A DNA stretch of 45,734 nucleotides, taken from NCBI GenBank assembly GCA_028681135.1, contig JAQUJC010000019.1, positions 1 through 45,734 on the forward strand, written 5' to 3'. Source of the stretch: Kiritimatiellia bacterium (lineage in GTDB: Bacteria > Verrucomicrobiota > Kiritimatiellia > CAIQIC01 > Lenti-01). A program made the position numbers and the translations under genes. Below, piece by piece: positions 7,926 through 15,542 of the stretch (position 1 is the stretch's first letter; each line of letters begins with the position of its first letter). Below the pieces are notes generated by a model that ran no database searches, was not told the origin of the DNA, and saw nothing but the letters and a program-made list of their open reading frames with translations.

Positions 7926-8154
7926 CAACACGAATGTATGAGGTTCTTTGAAGCATAAGCATCAGACTTTTTTCCCTGCCGTACACGACAGGGGCTTAGT
8001 TCTCCTACCCAACACCATGCAAAACGGGAGCTGGTGTTCGCCTGTGGACGGCATGTCCGTTCTGCCGGAAGTTCCGGAAAGCAGGTGACAGGTTCCCACC
8101 TTATTCCCATAAGGTCAGGAGATTCGCCTCACCGGTACGGTGGGGATTTTTTTT
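7926..8154 (+). ncRNA. Structured RNA: riboswitch-like leader or independent small RNA
   Basis: The region between the promoter and the terminator folds by eye into a compact multi-branched structure. The closing helix is GGGGC plus TCTCCT (7991-7995, 8001-8006) with AGGAGA plus GCCTC (8117-8122, 8126-8130). Inside it lie a hairpin AACACCA/TGGTGTT (8011-8017, 8032-8038), a helix CCTGT/ACAGG (8041-8045, 8088-8092) enclosing two smaller hairpins (GGAC/GTCC and CTGC/GCAG), and a perfect hairpin ACCTTAT/ATAAGGT (8098-8104, 8109-8115). The 3' strand of the closing helix overlaps the 5' arm of the terminator at 8127, so the two cannot form together. That fits a transcription-attenuating leader. A short resemblance to 6S RNA (TGTTCGC and the 3'-side hairpin) leaves a free-standing regulator open. 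I do not recognise a known riboswitch class. Confidence 0.5.
8127..8154 (+). terminator. Intrinsic terminator 40 bases before the helicase gene
   Basis: CCTCACC (8127-8133) pairs with GGTGGGG (8139-8145) in seven pairs, one of them T-G, around GGTAC. One A and eight T follow (8147-8154). It either ends a small RNA or acts as an attenuator for the downstream gene, because the 5' arm is shared with the closing helix of the structured RNA. Confidence 0.8.
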
Positions 8155-8193
8155 ACATCGCCGCTTGGGGGCAGGAGTGATAGGGTCTTGGCC

Positions 8194-9777
8194 ATGAGTT
8201 TTATACAACGAGTCAAAGCTGCGTTCAACGGCAAGAAAGCCCCCCACACACCCGCCGTTCCGGCCGCCGTGCCCAAGGCAAAACCCTCCCATTCTGATGA
8301 ATCGTCGCGAGGTGGAAAGCGGTCCCCCAAAAAGAATCTGCGGGCGAACGACCCCCAAGTCGTGCGTGGCGGGCCGCGCAAAAAGCGGAAGCCCCACGCG
8401 TCGGCACCCCCGGCCAAGCGACATCGCGGCGCACCCAGCAAAGAACCCCTCTCTGCGGTGCCGTGGGATCCGTCGGAGTATCAAGTGGCACCGGCTGACG
8501 GCAAAACCCGGTTTCTGGACCTCGATTTGCCCGACGTGCTCCTGCGCGCCCTCTGTGACCTCGATTTCCGCTATGGCACGCCCATTCAAACCAAATCGCT
8601 GCCGCTGGCCCTGGACGGACGTGATGTCTGCGGCCGCGCCCAAACCGGAACGGGTAAGACCGCCGCCTTTCTCTTGGCCATCTTCAAGCACCTGCTGGAA
8701 CACCCCGCCGCCCCGGATCGACGCAAGGGCTATCCGCGGTCGCTGATCATGGCGCCCACGCGTGAGCTGTGCATGCAAATTGCGCGCGATGCCGAGGATC
8801 TGGGCAAATATGCTGGGCTGCGCACCCTGGCGGTTTATGGCGGCATGGATTTGCAGGAGCAACGCGCCGTGTTGCGCGAAAAACATGTCGATGTGGTGGT
8901 GGCCACCCCCGGGCGGCTGCTGGATTTTAGGCAGCGCCAGGATATCGAATTTTCCAAGGTTGAAATTCTGGTGATTGACGAAGCCGACCGGATGCTGGAC
9001 ATGGGCTTCATTCCTGATATGCGCCGGATTGTCTATGGCTGCCCGCCGAAACACAAGCGGCAGACCATGCTCTTTAGCGCCACGCTCACGCGGGAGGTGA
9101 CCCGGTTGGCTGCGCAATGGATGCGCGATCCTGTCACAGTGGATATCGAACCCGAGCACGTCGCGGCCGAGACCATCGACCAGCGCGTATACATCGTAAC
9201 CGAAGACCAGAAATTCACGATTGTCTACAACCTGTTGCGTGAGATGAAGCCCGAGCGGGTCATTATTTTCGGTAACCGCCGCGATGCCACAGAACGACTC
9301 TGTGACAACCTACGCCATCAGGGGCTAGATGTGGCATTGCTCTCCGGCGCGGTGGAACAACGCAAGCGCATCAAGGTGCTGGACAATTTCCGTAGCGGCA
9401 AGGTCCCCATTCTGGTGGCGACGGATGTGGCCGGACGCGGCCTGCACGTGGATGGCATCGACCTGATCATCAATTTCAATATTCCCGAGCAGGCCGAAGA
9501 TTATGTCCACCGCATCGGCCGAACCGGCCGGGTCGGGGAAAAAGGCATCTCGATCACGTTTGCCGACGAAATCGATAGCTATTATATCCCGGCCGTCGAG
9601 GAGTACATGAAGCAGCCGCTCAAATGCGTGCCCCCGCCCGAAAAATGGCTGACTCCGCTTCCCAAAGACATGTTGCCCCGTAAACGCCGCCCACCTCGCA
9701 GTAGCGGGCCCGGCGGACGCGGTGGTCCCCGAGGTGGCGGCCGCAGCGGCCCCCGTCGCGGGCCCAGACGCCGATGA
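8194..9777 (+). CDS. rhlB: DEAD-box RNA helicase, RhlB-like
   Basis: About 527 aa from the ATG at 8194. A GTG at 8140 lies in the terminator stem and is unlikely; a TTG at 8188 is possible because AGGAG (8173-8177) fits it better. Residues 1-100 are a basic, disordered Lys/Pro/Arg-rich extension. The helicase core then runs in order: Q motif (YGTPIQTKSLPLAL), motif I AQTGTGKT, Ia PTRELCMQIA, GGMD, ATPGRLLDF, DEAD within VIDEADRMLDMGFIP, SAT (LFSATLT), ATDVAGRGLHVDG and HRIGRTGR. Segments such as the VAPADGKTRFLDLDLP lead-in and QHKRIKVL-like region match RhlB of proteobacteria. The tail is an RGG/Arg-rich segment (9688-9774) likely to bind RNA. RhlB unwinds structured RNA, often with RNase E. 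The structured leader and terminator upstream suggest attenuation. Confidence 0.88.
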   Translation: MSFIQRVKAAFNGKKAPHTPAVPAAVPKAKPSHSDESSRGGKRSPKKNLRANDPQVVRGGPRKKRKPHASAPPAKRHRGAPSKEPLSAVPWDPSEYQVAPADGKTRFLDLDLPDVLLRALCDLDFRYGTPIQTKSLPLALDGRDVCGRAQTGTGKTAAFLLAIFKHLLEHPAAPDRRKGYPRSLIMAPTRELCMQIARDAEDLGKYAGLRTLAVYGGMDLQEQRAVLREKHVDVVVATPGRLLDFRQRQDIEFSKVEILVIDEADRMLDMGFIPDMRRIVYGCPPKHKRQTMLFSATLTREVTRLAAQWMRDPVTVDIEPEHVAAETIDQRVYIVTEDQKFTIVYNLLREMKPERVIIFGNRRDATERLCDNLRHQGLDVALLSGAVEQRKRIKVLDNFRSGKVPILVATDVAGRGLHVDGIDLIINFNIPEQAEDYVHRIGRTGRVGEKGISITFADEIDSYYIPAVEEYMKQPLKCVPPPEKWLTPLPKDMLPRKRRPPRSSGPGGRGGPRGGGRSGPRRGPRRR

Positions 9778-9846
9778 AATTATCCTTGCGCATCGGCCAA
9801 TCTGCTGGTACGTTGCGCCCTCGTTGATTGCCGAGGAACCATACAC

Positions 9847-9922
9847 GGGGCGGTAGCTCAGTTGGTAGAGCATTACGTTCGCAACGTAGGGGTCGAGGGT
9901 TCGAATCCCTTCCGCTCCACCA
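9847..9922 (+). tRNA. tRNA-Ala (anticodon CGC)
   Basis: A 76-nt cloverleaf with encoded CCA. The acceptor GGGGCGG (9847-9853) pairs with CCGCTCC and includes the G3-U70 pair that identifies alanine tRNAs. The D arm is GCTC/GAGC. The anticodon stem TTACG/CGTAG encloses the loop TTCGCAA with anticodon CGC. The T arm GAGGG/CCCTT encloses TTCGAAT. It reads GCG. Confidence 0.95.
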
Positions 9923-9948
9923 TAATGTGTGATTCCTGAAAATCCCCT

Positions 9949-10033
9949 GGTGGGGTAGCGAAGTGGCCAACCGCAGCAGACTGTAAATCTGCCCTCTACG
10001 AGTTCGATGGTTCGAATCCATCCCCCACCACCA
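9949..10033 (+). tRNA. tRNA-Tyr (anticodon GTA)
   Basis: An 85-nt class II tRNA with encoded CCA. The acceptor GGTGGGG (9949-9955) pairs with CCCCACC (10023-10029). The anticodon stem GCAGA/TCTGC encloses CTGTAAA with anticodon GTA (9983-9985). A long variable arm and a T arm GATGG/CCATC follow. Its 3' half, starting at the third anticodon base (9985), is repeated at 10344. A GIY-YIG nuclease gene begins 5 bases after the CCA. Confidence 0.95.
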
Positions 10034-10296
10034 TTTTTATGAGATGGCTTGCCGATTCACTGTCAAAACTTCCGGAAACGCCGGGCGTTTATGTGCTTTT
10101 GGGGAGCAACGGCCTACGCTATACCGGGGCGGCGCGCAATCTACGCAAACGCTTACGGGATCATTTGGCGGGTCGCGGGAAACGCACGAAGCATCAACGT
10201 CCGCTGCAACTCGTGCATCATGAAACCTGTTCTAGCTATTCGGAGGCTCTTGTGCGGGAGGCCTTTTTGAAATCAGGGCAGGGGAGAGCCTGGCTC
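9985..10296 (+). repeat. Direct repeat copy 1: tRNA-Tyr 3' half plus GIY-YIG gene
   Basis: This 312-bp segment recurs almost identically at 10344-10654 (offset 359, then 358 after a one-base deletion). It begins in the tRNA-Tyr anticodon loop and ends near the end of the nuclease reading frame at TGGCTC. The few differences are scattered substitutions and the single lost G. A 47-bp spacer (10297-10343) separates the copies. Confidence 0.95.
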
Positions 10297-10308
10297 GATA
10301 GGCGGTAG
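10039..10308 (+). CDS. Small GIY-YIG domain nuclease
   Basis: An 89-aa protein that is essentially one GIY-YIG domain (UvrC N-terminal/URI type). The GIY equivalent is GVYVLLG at residues 15-21 and the YIG equivalent is YTG in GLRYTGAARNLRKRLRDHLAGRG, with the conserved Arg in the following helix; KRTKHQRP and the C-terminal SEALVREAFLKS helix with its Glu complete the fold. Stand-alone proteins of this size are usually annotated as GIY-YIG family or UvrC-like endonucleases of unknown role. The start is 5 bases after the tRNA-Tyr CCA end and has no clear ribosome binding site, so expression may depend on read-through from the tRNA promoter. The whole gene is duplicated downstream together with the tRNA 3' half. 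Whether it acts on the tRNA gene, on other DNA, or is a passenger cannot be told from sequence. Confidence 0.8.
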   Translation: MRWLADSLSKLPETPGVYVLLGSNGLRYTGAARNLRKRLRDHLAGRGKRTKHQRPLQLVHHETCSSYSEALVREAFLKSGQGRAWLDRR

Positions 10309-10313
10309 ACTGT

Positions 10314-10343
10314 CTCGCCATAGGCGAGCCTGCCTCCGGCAGG
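10314..10343. repeat. Double hairpin (REP-like) at the duplication junction
   Basis: Two perfect hairpins lie back to back. CTCGCC (10314-10319) pairs with GGCGAG (10323-10328) around ATA. CCTGCC (10329-10334) pairs with GGCAGG (10338-10343) around TCC. The second ends exactly one base before the tRNA-Tyr fragment begins. The arrangement resembles REP/BIME-type palindromic repeats; no second copy was seen in this window. Confidence 0.7.
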
Positions 10344-10392
10344 AAATCTGCCCTCTACGAGTTCGATGGTTCGAATCCATCCCCCACCACCA
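10344..10392 (+). pseudogene. tRNA-Tyr 3'-half fragment
   Basis: A 49-nt copy of tRNA-Tyr from the third anticodon base to the terminal CCA, identical to 9985-10033. It has no 5' half and cannot form a tRNA. It marks the left end of the second copy of the direct repeat. Confidence 0.93.
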
Positions 10393-10654
10393 TTTTTATG
10401 AGATGGCTTGCCGATTCACTGTCAAAACTTCCGGAAACGTCGGGCGTTTATGTGCTTTTTGGGAGCAATGGCCTACGCTATACCGGGGCGGCGCGCAATC
10501 TACGCAAACGCTTACGGGATCATTTGGCGGGTCGCGGAAACGCACGAAGCATCAACGTCCGCTGCAACTCGTGCATCATGAAACCTGTTCTAGCTATTCG
10601 GAGGCTCTTGTGCGGGAGGCCTTTTTGAAATCAGGGCAGGGGAGAACCTGGCTC
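10344..10654 (+). repeat. Direct repeat copy 2: tRNA-Tyr fragment plus broken GIY-YIG gene
   Basis: This 311-bp copy corresponds to 9985-10296. It differs by one deleted G near 10538 and a few substitutions (for example CCG to TCG in the codon for residue 15). Identity ends at TGGCTC (10649-10654), after which the sequence diverges from copy 1. Confidence 0.95.
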
Positions 10655-10684
10655 AGAGGTATAAATGGTCTGTTCCGAATGTAA
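10398..10684 (+). pseudogene. Frameshifted GIY-YIG nuclease gene (second copy)
   Basis: The second copy keeps the same start (MRWLADSLSKLPETSG) and the GIY-YIG core. One G is missing relative to copy 1 in the run after GGGTCGC (near 10538), so the frame is lost after residue 47 (HLAGRG). The remainder, beginning KRTKHQRPLQLVHHETC, continues in the +1-shifted frame to a stop at 10684 with a different ending (WLRGINGLFRM). Read through, the product would be about 95 aa. The shift falls after the YIG motif but before the C-terminal helix with the conserved Glu, so the product should be inactive. Confidence 0.88.
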
Positions 10685-10749
10685 GTCGGTCACAGTCCGA
10701 AGCTTGCTCCACAAGCAGATTTAGCCTACTCTTACTATTCATAGAGACA

Positions 10750-13700
10750 ATGATGTTCCTGAGCAAAGCGTCTCAGGATAGGCTATATATTTCAATGCGA
10801 GCACACCAGGACGACCACAATTCGGATAGCTGTATGGCTGACCTCCCGCCCCTCAGTTCAGGCGGGGGCGGCCAATCGGCTGCAGAGCCGATGGAACTGC
10901 CGCGCATAGACGGCTACAAGATCACGGGGTTAATTGGGGAGGGGGGTATGGGTGCGGTGTATGAGGCCTGGCAGGTACAGCCCTATCGCCGGGTGGCCAT
11001 CAAACTATTGCGCCACGGCTTGATGTCGCCGACCCTTTTGCGCCGGTTTGAACTGGAGGTGGAGATTCTGGGGCGCATCGAGCATCCGGCCATTACCCGA
11101 CTGTATGAAGCGGGTACATTGGAACTGGGCGGCAGTCGGGTCCCGTTTTTTGCCATGGAGTTTGTTGAGGGGCGTTCGATTACGGAATACGTCGAGCTGA
11201 ACCATCTCTCGGTGGGGGATCGGGTGCGCTTACTCCAAAGGGTGGTGGATGGTGTTCACGTCGCACATCAAAAAGGGGTCATTCATCGGGATATGAAGCC
11301 CGCCAACATCCTGGTGGATGCAGACGGGCAGCCCAAGATTTTGGACTTTGGTGTGGCCCGAATCGAGCAGGCGGATGTGCAAATCACCGTATCACCACAA
11401 GACGGCGGCGGGTTGCTGGGGACGTTGCCCTACATGTCCCCGGAACAAGTGGCGGGGCGATTGGACGAGGTGGATGTCCGGTCCGATGTATATTCGCTGG
11501 GGGTCATTGCATTTGAATTGCTGTCCGGACGGCGTCCGTACCGGATTGAATCCCAGGTCTGGCATGAAATTGCTCGCCAGATCGAGACCCAGGAGCCCAT
11601 GCGGTTGGGTAGCATGAATAAGGAGCTGCGAGGAGACCTGGATGCCATCGTTGCCAAGGCGATCGAGAAAAATCGGGATCGCCGCTACCCATCAGCTTCT
11701 GCCTTGTCTGAGGATTTACAGCGTTTTCTGGATTGCCGGCCCATTGAAGCGCGGGCCCCATCACTTGCCTATCAGACCTCGAAGTTCGTCCGCCGCCACA
11801 AACTGTTGGTAGGCATGGGAGGGCTGGTTGTGGCCGCGTTGGCCTTGGGTGTGGCGCTGGCCTTCATCGGCCTGGTGCGGGCCCGTCGGGCCGAGATGGA
11901 GGCGCGCCGCGCCGAGCAACAGGCCATTTCGGAATCCATCCGGGCCCAGGCCAATTTGCAGCAGGCGATGGATGCGGTGGACCGTTTCATGACTGTGGTG
12001 GCGCAAGGACAATTAAAAAACATCCCGGCGGCGGTGCCGATTCGACGGAAGTTGTTGGAAGATGCGGTTGCCTTTTATGAGCGATTTGCCAAAGAGAACC
12101 ACCGCGATGGACAAGTGCAGGCTGGACTGGACTGGGCCTTGGTGCGATTGGCGGAGATCGAGGCCCTCATGGGAGATACCGGCGAAAGCCAACACCTGCT
12201 GGAGCGAAAAATTGAAACGCATGTCCGCCGTTTGGAAGCGGACCCCGAACATGAGGAATCCTTGCGCAGTTTGGCTCGAGGGCTGGATCAACAGGGAACT
12301 CGTTGGATGGCGGCCGGAGACTATGCCAAAGCCATTGAAACATTTGAACAGGCGTCCGGAATCAAGAACCGACTGGTTGCCGTGCAGCCGGACAACGCGG
12401 ACTACCAACGAGAACAGGCGCGAAGTCTGAGCGAGTTGGGAACGGCCTATGGTGCAGCAGGGAAAACCGCCTCCGCCCGCGAAGCTTTTGGGGCCAGCCA
12501 ACACCTGTTGGCACAACTGATTGAAGCGTACTCGGCCCGTCCCGTCCTTCGCCGGGATTTGGCGCGTGTGCTGGAGGATCATGCCAAAGTGCTGATTCGA
12601 GTGGGCCAACGGGAACAGGCGGCCGTACTTCAACAGGAAGCGGGAACGCACTACCGGAGACTGGCCGACGCGTTTCCCGATGATGAAGAGTTCCAGCGTG
12701 ATTATGCCCGATACCTGGGGAATTCAGGTGAAGCACGCTGGAGGATGGGCGATGCGGCTGGTGCCCTCCAGGCTCTGGACGAATCGAACCGATTGTATCA
12801 AAAATTGGCACAACGGAATCCCGGCGATGAAACGTACGGGAGGGACTATGCCATTAATTGCGGCACATTGGGCGCAATCTATGTTAAATTGCGACGCCAG
12901 GCCGAGGCCCGGGATATTTTTAAACGCGGTATTCAAGCGGCACGAGGGTTGGTCAACCAGCACGCCCACCGTCCGGATTTGCGGCGAGACTTGGCGCGCC
13001 TGTTGACCGAACAGGGGAAAGGGTTGGGCCGTAGAAGCCGTGATCCATCGGCCACTGAATCCATCGGCCAAGCCATACGACTGCTGGATGACTTAGTTGA
13101 ACAATATCCGGACAATTTGGAATACCGTCTTGATCTGGCACGAACATACGAAGAATGGGGGTGTGCCCATCGTCATGCGGGCGACATTGATTCGGCGATA
13201 GATGCCTTTGAACAATCTTACCAGAACTATACCCTGCTGATGGCAGATGGGGCTGAAAACCCAACGGTATTGGCCGGAATGGCTTATTGCCTGGGAAATT
13301 GGGGCCGCGTGTTGGCACCCGATGAAGCACAACAAAAATGGCGGGAAGCCCTGGCTATTTGGGAGAAGTTGGTGCAACAATATCCCAGCCGCAGCAACTA
13401 TCAAAAGGCCTTGGGTCATATTCGACAGCAATTGGACCCGTCGGCCAGGCAAGCTGGCCGTATACCCGAGAACAAAAAGCAGCGGCCAAAGGAAGGTGAT
13501 CGATCTATTCGCCGAGCCTCGATTCAAAAACCAGAAAAACACGGGGCAGTCATTTCGATCCATGACTCGAATTCTGCGATGGGGCAAGCGTTCCGTCTGG
13601 ATGCGCGGGATCGCGATGGGATTTTAAGCAAAGCGGGCCAGATGGCGGTCGTATCTGGACGCCTTGATCATGTCAGGCTGGACATTGGGAAAAATCAATG

Positions 13701-13917
13701 GTCATTCTTGAATTTCAGCAGGACGCGCAAAGAATTCTATGGGGCCATCCATCGAACCGCATTGCCCGCCTTGCAGTCTGAATTTGGACCGGGGCTCGAA
13801 CACTTGCAGGGGAAGCGTGTGGAGTTGACCGGAATGATAGTCATTCATAAAGGGGCCCCCTCGATTGTGCTGACTCGTGCCAACCAGATTCGTCTTGTGG
13901 ATGAAAATAGAGAGTGA
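10750..13917 (+). CDS. Ser/Thr protein kinase with TPR array and C-terminal OB-like domain
   Basis: A 1055-aa Hanks-type kinase. The kinase domain covers about residues 55-330: Gly loop GEGGMGAVYEAW, VAIK lysine, HRDMKPANI catalytic loop, DFG, and MSPEQ in place of APE, so it should be active. A transmembrane helix (about 352-376, LLVGMGGLVVAALALGVALAF) is followed by an Ala/Arg/Glu-rich coiled segment and then about 500 residues of TPR-like repeats outside the inner membrane. The last 120 residues, after a Lys/Arg-rich linker, read like an OB fold (KAGQMAVVSGRL, a middle SFLNFSRTRKEFYGAI, then GKRVELTGMIVIHKGAPSIVL). The start is uncertain: ATG codons at 10750, 10795 and 10834 all lack a strong ribosome binding site. 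It lies next to an ECF sigma gene cluster, a common PVC arrangement, and may control that regulon. Confidence 0.88.
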   Translation: MMFLSKASQDRLYISMRAHQDDHNSDSCMADLPPLSSGGGGQSAAEPMELPRIDGYKITGLIGEGGMGAVYEAWQVQPYRRVAIKLLRHGLMSPTLLRRFELEVEILGRIEHPAITRLYEAGTLELGGSRVPFFAMEFVEGRSITEYVELNHLSVGDRVRLLQRVVDGVHVAHQKGVIHRDMKPANILVDADGQPKILDFGVARIEQADVQITVSPQDGGGLLGTLPYMSPEQVAGRLDEVDVRSDVYSLGVIAFELLSGRRPYRIESQVWHEIARQIETQEPMRLGSMNKELRGDLDAIVAKAIEKNRDRRYPSASALSEDLQRFLDCRPIEARAPSLAYQTSKFVRRHKLLVGMGGLVVAALALGVALAFIGLVRARRAEMEARRAEQQAISESIRAQANLQQAMDAVDRFMTVVAQGQLKNIPAAVPIRRKLLEDAVAFYERFAKENHRDGQVQAGLDWALVRLAEIEALMGDTGESQHLLERKIETHVRRLEADPEHEESLRSLARGLDQQGTRWMAAGDYAKAIETFEQASGIKNRLVAVQPDNADYQREQARSLSELGTAYGAAGKTASAREAFGASQHLLAQLIEAYSARPVLRRDLARVLEDHAKVLIRVGQREQAAVLQQEAGTHYRRLADAFPDDEEFQRDYARYLGNSGEARWRMGDAAGALQALDESNRLYQKLAQRNPGDETYGRDYAINCGTLGAIYVKLRRQAEARDIFKRGIQAARGLVNQHAHRPDLRRDLARLLTEQGKGLGRRSRDPSATESIGQAIRLLDDLVEQYPDNLEYRLDLARTYEEWGCAHRHAGDIDSAIDAFEQSYQNYTLLMADGAENPTVLAGMAYCLGNWGRVLAPDEAQQKWREALAIWEKLVQQYPSRSNYQKALGHIRQQLDPSARQAGRIPENKKQRPKEGDRSIRRASIQKPEKHGAVISIHDSNSAMGQAFRLDARDRDGILSKAGQMAVVSGRLDHVRLDIGKNQWSFLNFSRTRKEFYGAIHRTALPALQSEFGPGLEHLQGKRVELTGMIVIHKGAPSIVLTRANQIRLVDENRE

Positions 13918-13967
13918 CCCGCAACGGCGCTGTACGTGCATTGCAAATAAAAACCGCTGCGCATGAG

Positions 13968-13999
13968 TGACACCGTCAGAATCCGACAGGTCGGTGTCA
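13968..13999. terminator. Hairpin between convergent genes
   Basis: TGACACCG (13968-13975) and CGGTGTCA (13992-13999) are perfect 8-bp arms around a 16-base loop. They lie between the kinase gene stop and the convergent small gene whose last codons they overlap. There is no T run on either side, so termination in both directions is only a suggestion. Confidence 0.35.
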
Positions 14000-14521
14000 G
14001 GACGGGGGCTGGGGAGTGTTCAGGTCATGGGCACATTCTACAAAAAGCGGTTTAAGGGACGCGGGGAGCCAGGCCTGTTTCAAGGCCCACTGCAGCCCTT
14101 TGCGGATTTCCGAATCGGATAGGGTGGTGATTCGCGTCCGGGTTCGAAGCCATGCCGCGCAAATACTGGCATAATACAGCATGGTGGCCACGGGGCGAGG
14201 ATACGCGAACCGGGCGTTTTCGCTTAGTTGTTTAGCAAATTCCTTGACCAGCCGCAGAGCGGGGACAGAAGGGTTGGGATGAAGCAGCAGTTCTCCAAAC
14301 GTGTGAATGGAAAGCCCGGAAAGGGTTTCTTCGGTATGGGCCAGCAGTTGAGCCAAGTCGGCGCCCAAAGGTGCGTTCAGTTGATGTTGAAGAATGGGAC
14401 CGTAATCCGGTCCAGACCACATGGAGTGCGCATGGCTGGTTTCTTGGAGCAGGCGTCCGAGTGCCCCCCCCTCGGTTTCCAGCGATGGGGGGGCGGTGAT
14501 GGGCAATAGGGAGGGCTTCAT
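13997..14521 (-). CDS. Conserved protein of unknown function, paralogue A (ECF operon)
   Basis: A 174-aa soluble protein with no signal peptide or membrane segment. I recognise no named domain. It is clearly homologous, over nearly its whole length, to the product of 15543-16070. Shared landmarks are an N-terminal LLQE...S.W...D pattern, GELLLHPNPSVPALRLVKEFAKQL, VATMLYYASICAAWLR, RITTLSDSEIRKGLQWALKQAW and a final Phe-Glu region. The C-terminal half looks all-helical. It begins 10 bases after the ECF sigma factor stop on the same strand, so the two are co-transcribed. That position suggests a role tied to the sigma factor, for example as a partner or anti-sigma-like protein, but it lacks a recognisable anti-sigma motif. 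Confidence 0.75.
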   Translation of the reverse strand: MKPSLLPITAPPSLETEGGALGRLLQETSHAHSMWSGPDYGPILQHQLNAPLGADLAQLLAHTEETLSGLSIHTFGELLLHPNPSVPALRLVKEFAKQLSENARFAYPRPVATMLYYASICAAWLRTRTRITTLSDSEIRKGLQWALKQAWLPASLKPLFVECAHDLNTPQPPS

Positions 14522-14531
14522 TTGGTCTCTA

Positions 14532-15311
14532 CTACGTCATTTGACTGGCTAATATTGCGTACAGCTCGTTTATTTCATGTTCTACGTTTTTATGGTTGCC
14601 GGCATATTCCGCGATCACAGCCCGAAAATTTCGCTGAAAGATGCGTTTAACCGTAAAGACGGCATTGGCGGCTTGGATGGGCGAGGAGAAACCCAACCGT
14701 TCCACCATGACGCCATAGGGGTTGGGCGTGGCCCCGTAGAGAGTGGGCTTGACCACTCGGTCTTCGAACAATACCCAATATGTGCGGCGTTTGCTGGCGA
14801 GGCATTCCGATTTGACCCGCTTCAGTGCTTCCATAATGACTTCTCGCACCCAGGCGAGGTCAAACGCCATCGAGCCCGCTGAGATGGCTTTCTGCTCCAC
14901 TTGTTCGGCCAGTGCTTCCAACGACAAAAGAGGCTGAATTCCAGGAGCCCGGCGGCGCGTTTGGCTCTTGCGAAACTCGCTGACGACATAGTTGTTGAGC
15001 GAAGTCAACAGGAACGACCGGAATTTTCCGCGGGATTTATTCGCCCGGGACAAAAAGCCTGATTTTAGAATTTTTGTAGTGAAGAAGCCCTGCAACAGAT
15101 CCTCGGCTTGGTGGCGTTGGATGCCCTTGGCCAGGACCAGATGGGCCAGCAGGGGTGTCATATAGAGTTTCAGCAGTTCGTCCATACGGCACATCCGCTG
15201 GTTGCTCTGCGAGGGTTCTGCTGCGGCCGCCACCAGGTCCCACTGGGTGGGCGGAAATTTGCCGTTATACGCATCCGGAAGCATGTGGAGCATTATACGG
15301 GCACGGATCAC
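14532..15311 (-). CDS. ECF-type RNA polymerase sigma factor (PVC type)
   Basis: About 259 aa. It resembles the large ECF-like sigma factors of Planctomycetes and Verrucomicrobia, which open with F-P-x-T-x-W. Here the opening is FPPTQWDLVAAAAEPS, followed by region 2 features (LLKLYMTPLLAHLVLAKGIQRHQAEDLLQGFFTTKI, then LSRANKSRGKFRSFLLTSLNNYVVSEFRK). The C-terminal half carries the more divergent region 4 helices (YGVMVERLGFSSPIQAANAVFTVKRIFQRNF). I chose the GTG at 15311 because AAGGAG lies nine bases before it on the minus strand; a TTG at 15320 abuts the same motif, and ATG codons at 15293 and 15284 are alternatives. It is divergent from the operon starting at 15543 and co-transcribed with paralogue A. 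Its regulator may be the adjacent kinase, a common pairing in this group. Confidence 0.82.
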   Translation of the reverse strand: MIRARIMLHMLPDAYNGKFPPTQWDLVAAAAEPSQSNQRMCRMDELLKLYMTPLLAHLVLAKGIQRHQAEDLLQGFFTTKILKSGFLSRANKSRGKFRSFLLTSLNNYVVSEFRKSQTRRRAPGIQPLLSLEALAEQVEQKAISAGSMAFDLAWVREVIMEALKRVKSECLASKRRTYWVLFEDRVVKPTLYGATPNPYGVMVERLGFSSPIQAANAVFTVKRIFQRNFRAVIAEYAGNHKNVEHEINELYAILASQMT

Positions 15312-15542
15312 GATGTACAACTCCTTCCCCGGCGATGACGCCCCCCCGGGGCACCCAAGCAGAGGTCTTTAGTCAGGGGAGAAAATGATAGGGGTGGGGC
15401 GAAACGCCCAGGCGCGTTGAAGACTACCGCATAGGAAAAAATGCGTTGCCGTGAAGATGACATGCAATATCGCGAGTTGATTGGCGTATACCCATTAGTC
15501 GCGTGTTCTACCAATAGGTTGCTGTTTCCATAAAATCGTCCT

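Noticed and set aside
7978-7994. Terminator made by CCCTG and CAGGG after the CstA-like gene
   Set aside because: The T run precedes the stem instead of following it, and the loop side is poorly paired.
8041-8100. SRP RNA (the TTCCGGAAAGCAGG stretch)
   Set aside because: It resembles the SRP tetraloop region only superficially; the symmetric loop sequence and flanking stem are missing.
8101-9159. 352-codon open frame on the minus strand
   Set aside because: Antisense shadow of the RhlB-like helicase gene; its translation has no family features.
10344-10392. Second tRNA-Tyr gene
   Set aside because: Only the 3' half is present, so no cloverleaf is possible; it is a repeat fragment.
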